The notes under the pieces were generated by a model. The model saw nothing but the letters and a program-made list of their open reading frames with translations. It had not been told where the DNA came from and did not search any database. Position numbers and translations under genes: made by a program. DNA of 64,000 bases from Cytobacillus sp. NCCP-133. GTDB lineage: Bacteria; Bacillota; Bacilli; Bacillales; Cytobacillaceae. The stretch is taken from assembly GCF_026011715.1 (NCBI RefSeq), contig NZ_BRVM01000011.1, positions 1-64,000 of the forward strand, written 5' to 3'. This document shows positions 26,855 to 36,216 of this stretch, piece by piece; position 1 is the stretch's first letter, and every line of letters starts with the position of its first letter.

Positions 26855-27043
26855 TTACGAAATCATCCCTTTTCGAAACATCTCCGCAAGAGCCTGTGTC
26901 CGGTTTTGTGCGCCAAGTTTCTTGATGGCAGTTTTAATATACTGGTTGATGGTGACTTCACTGATATACATGGAGTCAGCCATTTCTTTTATGCTCTCTC
27001 CCCAGGAAATCCTCTTCATCACTTCCATTTCCCTTCGGCTTAA
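26855..27043 (-). pseudogene. LuxR-type helix-turn-helix remnant
   Basis: The minus strand encodes only a LuxR/GerE DNA-binding domain of 62 residues: LSRREMEVMKRISWGESIKE, MYISEVTINQYIKTAIKKL and GAQNRTQALAEM, with a TAA at 26855. An in-frame TGA stands directly before the domain, so the sensory part is lost. It may be an orphan domain, but no ribosome binding site with a start is evident. It could be the decayed regulator of the neighbouring monooxygenase-esterase pair. Confidence 0.65.
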
Positions 27044-27240
27044 TCATATATAGAAAATTACGAATATTTAAATTATATATAAAATAGTAAGATTTAGATA
27101 GAGTAAATCATAAAAAATTCTTAATTGTTAACAAGGAGGGTGTGGTATCTGGGAAGTCCGATATGTAATTCACAAGAAAAATAAAACCGCTTACAGAATA
27201 AGTTTTTTAAGTAGCTCGCAAAAAAAGAGGAGGAGAAAGA

Positions 27241-28884
<1,644 letters not shown>

Positions 28885-28941
28885 GATAGAGCTAGCTTTT
28901 CATCTTGCTTCTACTATCTATTAATATAGTTAAGGGGGAAA

Positions 28942-29892
28942 ATGATAATGGCATTAGATCCGCAGGCAAAATTCTTATTGGAACAAATGGAGGCAATGGG
29001 AGCCCCGCCAATGAGCTCTCTAACACCAGAGGAAGCGAGGCAGACAACAGATTTTAGTGCTCTTGCCGGAGAGCCGGAAGAGGTAGGCAAAATTGAGAAC
29101 AGAAAGATTCCAGGACCAGGGGGAGAAATTCCTATCCGAATTTATACGCCTAAAGGGGTAGGACCTTTTCCAGCGCTCGTTTATTATCATGGAGGCGGAT
29201 GGGTGATTGGCGACCTAGAAACGGTAGAAGTCCCTTGCAGGCTATTAACCAATCTGGCAAATTGCGTGGTTGTATCCGTGGATTACAGATTAGCACCGGA
29301 GCATAAATTCCCGGCGGCTGCGGATGATTGTTATGCAGCCACCAAATGGGTAGCTGAAAATGCGGCATCTATTGGAGTGGATCCCAATCTAATTGCAGTC
29401 GGCGGCGATAGTGCCGGAGGAAACCTCGCAGCTGTTGTTTCTTTGATGGCAAAAGATAAGAGTGAATTTTCACTGGCCTACCAAATGCTCATCTACCCTG
29501 TAACAAATCACTCATACGCAACAGAGTCTTACACTGAAAATACAGAAGGATATTTATTAACAAAAGACAGCATGGAATGGTTCTGGAATCATTATCTGCG
29601 AAATGAAGAGGACGGAAAGAACCCATATGCCTCTCCTCTGCAGGCAAAAGACTTGAGCGGACTTCCGCCGGCATTGGTCCTCACGGGAGAATTCGACCCG
29701 CTGCGCGATGAAGGTGAAGCCAATGCGGAACGCCTGAAAGAAGCAGGGGTACCTGTTGAGGCAAAACGGTATGACGGCATGATCCATGGCTTTTTCTGGA
29801 TGCCAGGTGCACTTGAGCAGGGAAGAAAATCGATTGAGCAAGCGGCAGATGCATTGAATCGAGTATTCCAGGGCATTGTAGCGTCTAAATAA
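28942..29892 (+). CDS. HSL-family (group IV) alpha/beta-hydrolase esterase
   Basis: A 316-residue esterase of the hormone-sensitive-lipase group. The oxyanion motif YYHGGGWVIGD is near residue 78, the nucleophile motif VGGDSAGGNLA near residue 154, and the catalytic acid and histidine are in GEFDPLRDE and DGMIHGFFW. It probably hydrolyses short acyl esters in the cytoplasm. Placed directly after the monooxygenase, it would cleave the ester or lactone made from a ketone. AAGGGGGA precedes the ATG at 28942; a second ATG at 28948 is possible. Confidence 0.88.
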   Translation: MIMALDPQAKFLLEQMEAMGAPPMSSLTPEEARQTTDFSALAGEPEEVGKIENRKIPGPGGEIPIRIYTPKGVGPFPALVYYHGGGWVIGDLETVEVPCRLLTNLANCVVVSVDYRLAPEHKFPAAADDCYAATKWVAENAASIGVDPNLIAVGGDSAGGNLAAVVSLMAKDKSEFSLAYQMLIYPVTNHSYATESYTENTEGYLLTKDSMEWFWNHYLRNEEDGKNPYASPLQAKDLSGLPPALVLTGEFDPLRDEGEANAERLKEAGVPVEAKRYDGMIHGFFWMPGALEQGRKSIEQAADALNRVFQGIVASK

Positions 29893-29909
29893 TCGACTAC
29901 CAGGAAGAG

Positions 29910-29946
29910 AAGGGTGCTTTCTACAAGCGAAAGTGCCCTTTTTGTT
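29910..29946 (+). terminator. terminator after the esterase gene
   Basis: AAGGGTGCTTTC pairs with GAAAGTGCCCTT (two G-U pairs), followed by T-rich sequence. Confidence 0.75.
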
Positions 29947-30006
29947 TTTTTGAATTATATCCTAAGATTTTTCTATGAAGATAAAAGCTCAGATAAAAAA
30001 AGATTA

Positions 30007-30180
30007 CTATGAAGCGGTTATATCGCCGGAAAAAGAAGGAATTGGTTGAAAAAGGTCGACATAGAGCTTTCATGACGATGCAAACCGTAGTGCAGGAAGG
30101 AATAAGGTCGTCCTGAAGCTGTCATGACGACGGAAATGGGAGCTGGAGAAGGAAAAAGGTCGCGATGAAGCGATGAAACT
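30007..30180. repeat. degenerate tandem repeat, about 52-bp period
   Basis: GGTCG recurs at 30054, 30106 and 30158, exactly 52 bp apart, in a shared frame of AAGGTCG, then GAAGC or GAGCT, then CATGACGA. A weaker first unit begins near 30007. The stretch has no open reading frame or ribosome binding site and lies between two convergent genes. Confidence 0.5.
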
Positions 30181-30271
30181 GCAATTACAAAATTGTGGAA
30201 TCGGGTACAAGCCTTTCTTAATTAGCCAAGGCGGGCAAAGGATGGACTCCTTTACCCTGGATAATTCTTAA

Positions 30272-31207
30272 TTAAGCAGTATCGTTTTGAGCAATAGGTT
30301 CTTTGATCCTTCTTTTAAAAAGGTTCGCATTCGTCCCAATATAAACCCCTGTCAAAACGAAGGCAGCGCCTATACCGTGAGCCATTGTGAAAGTTTCGCC
30401 CAAAAACAGAGTAGCCATGATCACAGCTGAAACCGGCATGACATTGATAAAAATAGATGCTTTTGCAGCACCCACTTCCTTAATTCCATTATAGTACATA
30501 ACAAACGAAATGACGGTAACAAATATGCTCATATGAGCAATAGAAGCCCATGTCGTAAAGCTTGCTTGCTGGATATCCTGCCAAGAAGTCTCCGGCAGTG
30601 CAAACGGGAAAAGAAATAGTGTCCCATAAGCAACCGCATAGGTTGTGGATTCCACTGAACTAAATTTCTTCAGCACAATTTTTCCTACGACACTATATAG
30701 AGCCCAGCTGACAACTGCACCAAGCAAAACAAAATCAATCGGTTCAAAACCATATTGGAAAAGTGCGAGCGGGTGGCCGTCCGTAATAATAAAGACAACT
30801 CCAGTCAAAGCGATTGCCATCCCAATAATATTGTTCCTCATAATTTTCTCTTTTAAGAATAATCCAGATAAGAGCACAATTAAAACGGGATTGGAGGCAA
30901 TAAACAATGAACTTTTAATGACTGGTGCATGTTTCGTTGCCAGAAAGAAGCAAATATTATACAGCGCAATCCCTGTTAAGCCGAGAATGGCATACAGCCC
31001 GTGATCTTTTAAATTCGGTTTCTTCCGGTTCTTCTCCATGATCCACATCAGCGGAAAGAGCAGGATGGCTGCCCCAAAGAAGCGCAAAAAAGCAACCGTG
31101 GCCGGCTCAAAGCTTTGCACAGCAACCTTACCGGCAATGAATGCACTGCCCCATGTGGCAGTGGCCAAAGTCAGCATGGCATAAATTAGCCATAATCGTT
31201 TATTCAT
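30272..31207 (-). CDS. EamA/DMT-family transporter
   Basis: A 311-residue membrane protein with ten predicted segments in two EamA repeats (residues 8-140 and 153-290). The opening WGSAFIAGKVAVQSFEPATVAFLRF is typical, as is the end of repeat 2, ATLFLGETFTMAHGIGAAFVLTGVYIG. DMT proteins usually export amino acids or other metabolites; the substrate cannot be told. The gene stands alone, convergent with the esterase gene. Confidence 0.88.
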   Translation of the reverse strand: MNKRLWLIYAMLTLATATWGSAFIAGKVAVQSFEPATVAFLRFFGAAILLFPLMWIMEKNRKKPNLKDHGLYAILGLTGIALYNICFFLATKHAPVIKSSLFIASNPVLIVLLSGLFLKEKIMRNNIIGMAIALTGVVFIITDGHPLALFQYGFEPIDFVLLGAVVSWALYSVVGKIVLKKFSSVESTTYAVAYGTLFLFPFALPETSWQDIQQASFTTWASIAHMSIFVTVISFVMYYNGIKEVGAAKASIFINVMPVSAVIMATLFLGETFTMAHGIGAAFVLTGVYIGTNANLFKRRIKEPIAQNDTA

Positions 31208-31524
31208 AAATTCGCCTTCATTCTTTTTGAATTTTATAGATTATTATAACATCTTTTTCGAATTCCGAAATTATTTTTATAAAAGGAATTTTACCTCAAG
31301 GTTATTTTAGGAAAAAGGAAATGCTATAGAAGTCGATTTTTGTTTTTCTTTATCGATTTAAAGGGCAAAACTGAGTTTTTTACTCAATTAGCACTATGAT
31401 CCTGTAGAATTATTAAACGATAATTAGCAGAAAATTCATTCTTTTTACTCTTTTAAGGGACAAGCACTTCTATTATCATTTATTTAGACTCCCGAAAAAA
31501 GGGATCTAGAAGGGGTGAATACAT
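31208..31524. other. intergenic stretch with no recognised feature
   Basis: About 317 AT-rich bp between divergent genes. It must contain both promoters, but I see no convincing operator, structured RNA or small gene. Confidence 0.4.
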
Positions 31525-32649
31525 ATGAAGAAAATGGCAGGGAAAATTAGCTTTCTGACAGCGCTGTTTGTGATGCTGTTCTCCTCGCTTTCCTTTGCGG
31601 CTACTGTTCCAGGAGGACCGTCAACAGAAGGAAAAACGAATATTAACAGTATGCTTTCCTATGCAGAAGTTGTCAAAATACTTAAAAACATCGAGAAGAT
31701 TAGCAAAGGCAAGGTAGAAGTCTTTACATTGGATCGGTTCGGGAAATCTGAGCAGGGCAGAAGTATTTACGTTGCAAAGGTAGGAACAGGGGAAAAGAAA
31801 ATTTGGATACAGGCTCAAATTCATGGAAATGAAAAGCTGGTAACGGAAGCAGCGCTGCAATTACTGAAGACTTATGCCAGCAATCAATCGAAGAATGTAC
31901 AAACTGTCTTAGAAGAATCAACTCTGTACTTTATTCCAATGTACAATCCTGATGGGGCAGAAATGAATACCCGCGGCACCATGATTATGGAAACAGGCCA
32001 GTCGCTGGATCTTAATCGCGATTGGGCAGAGAACAGCTTTAAAGCTAAGGAATCAACCGTTGTTTATTCTTATTGGACAGAATTGAAGCCTGACTTTGCC
32101 ATCGACCTGCATCATCAAGGATTAAAGCAGGTATATGGAACCAATGAAGCAACTTCTTTCTCATTAGGGATATCGTTGGCGCCAGACGGACCTACATTGC
32201 CAAACGAAACAGACTATAATGATGTAACAAAGCAGATGATGGCATATGTGTATGATGAAATGAAAAGATACGGCTATACCCATATCGACCGTTACCAAAT
32301 TGTTGATAGTGAAAATCAGATTGGCTATGATATCGACATAAAAGGCGGAGTCGTATCAGCCATGATGATGGGCCTGAATTACAATGGCTTGAATCCTGAC
32401 AATCACAGCCATCCGGCAGTATTTTTTGAAACAAAAGGGAATTCGAGCGATGGCAGCCTCGGACAAAAATCAAATGGCTACTTAACAAAACAAAACTATT
32501 TGGCTTTAAAATCACTTGTATACGGCTATGTGACAGATGAAGTAGAAGAGGTAGACCCGGATCATTGGAATGACATTCCGGCCTATCCATTAGCCGGTTA
32601 CTGGACGGATTATGATGGGATTGTTCATGTGAGGGCATCTGGGTTTTAA
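31525..32649 (+). CDS. secreted M14-family zinc carboxypeptidase
   Basis: A 374-residue protein with a Sec signal peptide (residues 1-25, ending SSLSFAA). The M14 zinc site is visible as QIHGNEKL (HxxE) near residue 95 and FAIDLHHQG with the third His near residue 195. NPDGAEMNTRG and DLNRDW match substrate-binding segments of the family, and the catalytic-type Glu is probably in FFETKGNSS near residue 302. It should trim C-terminal residues of peptides outside the cell. It ends about 60 residues after the domain without a wall anchor. Confidence 0.85.
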   Translation: MKKMAGKISFLTALFVMLFSSLSFAATVPGGPSTEGKTNINSMLSYAEVVKILKNIEKISKGKVEVFTLDRFGKSEQGRSIYVAKVGTGEKKIWIQAQIHGNEKLVTEAALQLLKTYASNQSKNVQTVLEESTLYFIPMYNPDGAEMNTRGTMIMETGQSLDLNRDWAENSFKAKESTVVYSYWTELKPDFAIDLHHQGLKQVYGTNEATSFSLGISLAPDGPTLPNETDYNDVTKQMMAYVYDEMKRYGYTHIDRYQIVDSENQIGYDIDIKGGVVSAMMMGLNYNGLNPDNHSHPAVFFETKGNSSDGSLGQKSNGYLTKQNYLALKSLVYGYVTDEVEEVDPDHWNDIPAYPLAGYWTDYDGIVHVRASGF

Positions 32650-32670
32650 ACTTGGTGTTTTTTAAAAGAA

Positions 32671-32699
32671 TGGAAGCTGGTATATATGCCAGCTTCTTA
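32671..32699 (+). terminator. probable terminator after the M14 peptidase gene
   Basis: GAAGCTGG pairs with CCAGCTTC across TATATATG. The T run after it is weak. Confidence 0.6.
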
Positions 32700-32702
32700 T
32701 TC

Positions 32703-32760
32703 ATAATATCAGAATTTATATCCTTTTGAACTTAGATAAATGTCTAGCGCAAGGCACCTC
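32703..32760 (+). repeat. ATATCAGAATTT...GTCTAG repeat, copy 3
   Basis: AATATCAGAATTTATATCC, TTTTGAACTTAGATAAATG, TCTAGCGCAAGGCACC. It matches copy 2 over its first 45 bp. Confidence 0.75.
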
Positions 32761-32824
32761 CATATTTCGTCCAATCCTCCCAAAAAGGTAAAGGAAGCCT
32801 TCAGTGAGTCTCGTCTTGTGCTTT

Positions 32825-32944
32825 TCAGGGGTGGTTAAAGAATCTTGCGCTTTTCACATCTTCCGCCATCTGATTTACCCGATTCATTAATGCATCCTGT
32901 GGAGTCTTGCATTCTCTCTTTCCACGTTTCTTACTTTTTCCAAT
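32825..32944 (-). CDS. possible 39-residue basic small protein (ATT start)
   Basis: On the minus strand GGAGG stands 7 nt before an ATT codon opening a 39-codon frame rich in Lys and Arg (GKSKKRGKRECKTPQDALMN, then VNQMAEDVKSARFF). ATT starts are rare, so the gene may be decayed or the call wrong; a GTG start in another frame gives only 21 codons. No family is recognised. Confidence 0.3.
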   Translation of the reverse strand: MGKSKKRGKRECKTPQDALMNRVNQMAEDVKSARFFNHP

Positions 32945-33271
32945 TTTCTCACCTCCGTTAAAAATATACGGCTTTTAAAAAATAAAATATTCTTCAATTG
33001 CTGCAAAAGGGAATGAACAACCGCTTGTCTTTCCTGTATGATTGTGTAAAGGGAAATTTCTGAGTATCCGGGATATATGGCTGTTTGTCAGGGTATTCCT
33101 TATTAATGTAGAAACAAACTTTTTAGAATGGAGACGAGTTATTATTTCCATTTTTAGTTGGCATTGTTTACATTAAGAATAATTATCTATATTAACTATG
33201 TACAGTAGTCTAATAAAATGGTGATTTTTTCACTATACAAGAACCTTTTATTCAGAAAAGAGGGGAAATCC

Positions 33272-33892
33272 ATGTGGCCTTTTTCAGCAAACAAAAAGAG
33301 AAAAAAAATAGTGGATGCTGCAAGTTTTATTTCCGCAAAAGAAACAACGGAGGAAGCGGAAGTTGAAAAAATGGTATCGAAGCTTGAAAAGATTTTTTAC
33401 AGCACTTCCAGGGAAATCGTAATATTGTGCGTTGGCTCGGACCGTTCAACTGGTGATTCACTAGGGCCGCTCGTGGGGAAAATCCTAAAAGAAAAGAATA
33501 TATCTTATCCTGTCTATGGAACCCTGAAAGAACCGGTGCACGCATTAAACATCAAGAAGGTACTGAAAAAAATCAAAGAAACCCATCACAATCCGTTTAT
33601 ATTTGGGATAGATGCTTGTCTCGGGGACGAGAGGCAAATAGGCTATATTTTGATGCGTGAAGGGTCATTCATACCGGGAAATGCGGTGAATAGCATATTG
33701 CCGAGTGTAGGTGATTATCATTTGAAGGCGATTGTGAATGCGCTGGACCCGTTATCGCCCGTCCATTCTTTAAACAGCACAAGATTATTTACCGTTTTAA
33801 AACTGGCTGAAATTATTGGAGAGATTATTTCACGTGTCGCAGCAAATGACCTGAACTCTGAAGGAAAAATAGAAAAAACGAATGTACTTTAA
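33272..33892 (+). CDS. yyaC: spore protein YyaC (GPR-related hydrolase fold)
   Basis: The 206-residue product matches YyaC (about 205 residues), a sporulation protein related to the GPR/HybD protease fold. Characteristic segments are ILCVGSDRSTGDSLGPLVG near residue 55, YGTLKEPVHALN, FIFGIDACLGD near residue 112 and GNAVNSILPSVGDYHL. The Asp residues of GSDRSTGDS and GIDACLGD correspond to HybD-type metal or active-site positions. I chose the ATG at 33272 because GAGGGGAAA stands before it; the open frame starts 18 codons earlier. It shows the host is a spore former. Confidence 0.9.
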   Translation: MWPFSANKKRKKIVDAASFISAKETTEEAEVEKMVSKLEKIFYSTSREIVILCVGSDRSTGDSLGPLVGKILKEKNISYPVYGTLKEPVHALNIKKVLKKIKETHHNPFIFGIDACLGDERQIGYILMREGSFIPGNAVNSILPSVGDYHLKAIVNALDPLSPVHSLNSTRLFTVLKLAEIIGEIISRVAANDLNSEGKIEKTNVL

Positions 33893-33943
33893 ACCAAAAT
33901 CTTACCAGGCTGAAGGATTTCAATGGTTAAATCAGCCAAAAAA

Positions 33944-33973
33944 TTGCTGTAATCCTAATAGGTAAGTTATAAT
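33944..33973 (+). promoter_or_regulatory. promoter of the first GntR gene
   Basis: TTGCTG (33944-33949), an 18-bp spacer and TATAAT (33968-33973). The GTATAC operator at 33983 lies at about the start point. Confidence 0.6.
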
Positions 33974-33979
33974 CAGTAT

Positions 33980-33992
33980 TAAGTATACCAAA
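33980..33992. promoter_or_regulatory. putative GntR operator 1 (before the first GntR gene)
   Basis: AAGTATACCAAA with core GTATAC at 33983-33988, about 10 bp after the -10 box. The position suggests autorepression. Confidence 0.6.
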
Positions 33993-34008
33993 GAGAAAGA
34001 GGGAAATT

Positions 34009-34683
34009 ATGGGGAATAACTGGACGGAGGATAATCTGATCTCGATTCGCGAGCGGGTTTATCTTCATATTAAGGATTTGATTCTGGATGGTGAATTTAA
34101 AGCGGGAGACCGTTTGGTGGAACGTGAACTTGCAGAAAGGTTAAATATCAGCAGGACCCCTATTCGGGAAGCTTTGTTTCGCTTGGAATCACAAGGATTT
34201 GTAAAGACCGTAGCTAGAAAAGGTGTTATTGTGGCGGACATCTCTGAAAAGGAAATTATCGAGGTTTTTACGATTTTATCTTCTCTTGAAGTGCTTGCTG
34301 CGAAATTAGCGGTGCAAAAGCTGGATGATGAAATGAAAGGCAAGTTTGCAGCCAGTATTAAAAAGGTTGAAGAATACCTGAATAATCCTGAAGAGGATGC
34401 GTCGAATCTGCACAGGGAGCTGAATCATCTTCTATATAGCTCTGCTAAAAATGTTAAGCTATATGAAATGCTAAGCGGATTATCTGATTACATCCGGGCC
34501 TTCGCTAAGATCGGCCATAAAAATCCAGGCAGAGCAAAACAATCAATGGAAGAACATTTGAAAATCATGGAAGCCATTGTCAATCAAGAAATGGAAATGG
34601 CTGAATATTTAACAAAAATACATATTGAAAATTCGAAAAAAGCCTACATAGAAGCCGTTCAGCAGAGCGAAAAAAAAGATTAA
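34009..34683 (+). CDS. GntR-family (FadR/FCD) transcription regulator, paralogue 1
   Basis: A 224-residue regulator with an N-terminal winged helix (residues 12-80; ELAERLNISRTPIREALFRL is the recognition region) and an all-helical FCD ligand domain (residues 85-215). The FCD domain of this group often binds an organic acid, sometimes through a metal held by Asp/His residues such as those in HRELNHLL and MEEHLKIMEAI. It is strongly similar to the regulator at 46866 through the HTH and EVFTILSSLEVLA segments. The GTATAC site in its promoter suggests autorepression. It opens the catabolic island. Confidence 0.9.
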   Translation: MGNNWTEDNLISIRERVYLHIKDLILDGEFKAGDRLVERELAERLNISRTPIREALFRLESQGFVKTVARKGVIVADISEKEIIEVFTILSSLEVLAAKLAVQKLDDEMKGKFAASIKKVEEYLNNPEEDASNLHRELNHLLYSSAKNVKLYEMLSGLSDYIRAFAKIGHKNPGRAKQSMEEHLKIMEAIVNQEMEMAEYLTKIHIENSKKAYIEAVQQSEKKD

Positions 34684-34716
34684 GAAAGCGCAGCAGCCCT
34701 TTCTTAATCTTTTTTT
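34681..34716 (+). terminator. terminator after the first GntR gene
   Basis: TAAGAAAG pairs with CTTTCTTA, followed by a T run (34709-34716). Confidence 0.75.
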
Positions 34717-34726
34717 ATACAGTAAG

Positions 34727-34762
34727 AATATTTTTGAACGTCGATAATTGTCTAGCTCCCGT
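34727..34762 (+). repeat. partial copy of the ATATCAGAATTT...GTCTAG repeat
   Basis: AGAATATTTTTGAACG, then GATAATTGTCTAGCTCC keep the distal half of the element found at 25953 and 32703. Confidence 0.5.
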
Positions 34763-34806
34763 TCTTAGTCTGAGTTCCTTTGTGGGCAAGACGCCCCGCG
34801 CTATTC

Positions 34807-35613
34807 TTATACTCCAATTACAACCGCTGAAGTCAAATTCTTCATGACCTTTGCCACACTCATGGCAACAATCGGACTGGACTTGGGATTTTGTTCGTAT
34901 GGGACATTTGAAACGGATATCTCGACCTCGCCAAAATAGCCCTTTGCTTTAATGGTATGGGTATTCGTTTTAATAGTCGGGTCAGCAAAAACCTGCACCT
35001 TTGTATTTTCAAATCCAACTCCGGCCAAACTTAAGGCAGCTGAAACATTCACGCTTTGAGGAAACAGCTTCGATGATTCCCGTGCATTTCCTTCATAAAT
35101 GCACACCGGTTCGGTTAAAGCTTCTAGATTAACCTTTTCCTCGGCAATAGTCCCAGCCCAGCTGCGAGGATGCTTCCTGGTAATAAGTGTAATTTCTTCC
35201 ATTTCTCCTAAAGCACCAGCTGTAATTCGATCAAGACCCGCGATTGCTGCAGAGGGGATAATAATTTGTTTCCTATGCTGCTCGGCACTTGCCTGCAGAT
35301 TTTCATAAAAGCGAGTATCTCCTAAAGCTCCAACCGAAAGGACTACAAGGTGGCTGCCGCTGGAAAGTACTTTTTCTCCATACATATGTAAAGCTTGATG
35401 TCCGGCTGACTCAATGATGATATCAAGATCGCCATTAAAAAATTCTTCCTCTTCAGACGTTAAGGCAAAAGTCTGTTGGGCTGAATCCCAGCCATCTGGT
35501 TTTCTTCTAACCAGAACCGACTTTAACTCAACATTTCCAGCCTGCTTCGAAACTATTAATTCGGCAATGCTTTTACCAAGCGTACCATATCCGATAATTC
35601 CAGCTTTCAGCAT
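34807..35613 (-). CDS. L-aspartate dehydrogenase-like protein
   Basis: A 268-residue NAD(P)-dependent enzyme of the aspartate dehydrogenase family, which turns L-aspartate into iminoaspartate, then oxaloacetate and ammonia. The Rossmann motif AGIIGYGTLGKSIAEL is at the N-terminus; IIESAGHQALHMYGEKVL, VSVGALGD and the C-terminal NPKSSPIVAMSVAKVMKNL match the family. Length is typical. Another small amino acid is possible as substrate. It is divergent from the permease at 36217, and a GTATAC site lies in the shared region. RidA, encoded in the same island, could hydrolyse the imine product. Confidence 0.82.
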   Translation of the reverse strand: MLKAGIIGYGTLGKSIAELIVSKQAGNVELKSVLVRRKPDGWDSAQQTFALTSEEEEFFNGDLDIIIESAGHQALHMYGEKVLSSGSHLVVLSVGALGDTRFYENLQASAEQHRKQIIIPSAAIAGLDRITAGALGEMEEITLITRKHPRSWAGTIAEEKVNLEALTEPVCIYEGNARESSKLFPQSVNVSAALSLAGVGFENTKVQVFADPTIKTNTHTIKAKGYFGEVEISVSNVPYEQNPKSSPIVAMSVAKVMKNLTSAVVIGV

Positions 35614-35698
35614 ATCTGACTCTCCTTATATGATGTATTTTATTTAAATGCATATAGCTGCAGAGGGGATTACTTCTGCACGAAAAAACTTATTTATA

Positions 35699-35712
35699 TG
35701 GTATACGATATA
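35699..35712. promoter_or_regulatory. putative GntR operator 2 (before the aspartate dehydrogenase-like gene)
   Basis: TGGTATACGATATAC with core GTATAC at 35701-35706, about 90 bp upstream of the minus-strand start. Confidence 0.5.
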
Positions 35713-35798
35713 CTATATACAAATTTATTCTTGATTTTACCCGAAACTAATCAGAAAAGCAAGCTATTTTAAAGAAACATCTAAATTTTCAAAATAGT

Positions 35799-35828
35799 TT
35801 GCACAATAGTTATTTTTAGTGGTATTAT
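35799..35828 (+). promoter_or_regulatory. possible promoter of the permease gene, long leader
   Basis: TTGCAC (35799-35804), 18 bp, TATTAT (35823-35828), with an AGGAGGTGG at 35858 not followed by a convincing gene. It would give a leader of nearly 400 nt before the permease ATG; a closer promoter may exist. Confidence 0.35.
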
Positions 35829-36013
35829 AATATACAAGCTTAATATAGTGAGAATAGGAGGTGGTTAATAGTTAAGTTTCTGGAATGTTTTTGCGAACTA
35901 GAAGAGGGGATAGAACGGAAGGAACAAAACAAGACCAAATGAAATTATTATATGTTTTGTTGCAAAGTGCGATCGATTTATATTTCTTGGAAAGTTTTTT
36001 GTTTTTTTACCCA

Positions 36014-36027
36014 TTTGGTATACAATC
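36014..36027. promoter_or_regulatory. putative GntR operator 3 (before the permease gene)
   Basis: TTTGGTATACAATC with core GTATAC at 36018-36023, about 195 bp before the permease start. The reverse complement reads TTGTATACCAAA, the island consensus. Confidence 0.65.
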
Positions 36028-36216
36028 CACCAAATGCAGTGTGCTGATTGGATAATATTTCTTACCTCCTTTTCCAGCTGAAAAATTGAATGTGGCTTAC
36101 TACATAGACATCTGCTGATCGAGCATAAACAAATGCCTCTTTCAAACCTGCAATTTGAAATCTATTTTTTTTACTAAATAGAGAGTTAAAATTCATACAA
36201 TACTGGAGGGGAATAA

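Noticed and set aside
32192-32704. Antisense open frame of 170 codons over the M14 peptidase gene
   Set aside because: Overlaps a clear secreted peptidase gene; His- and Ser-rich shadow sequence.
35858-36057. Small gene in the leader of the island permease
   Set aside because: An AGGAGG-like sequence is present at 35858, but the frames after it begin without a proper start or run through the GTATAC operator and are not recognisable.
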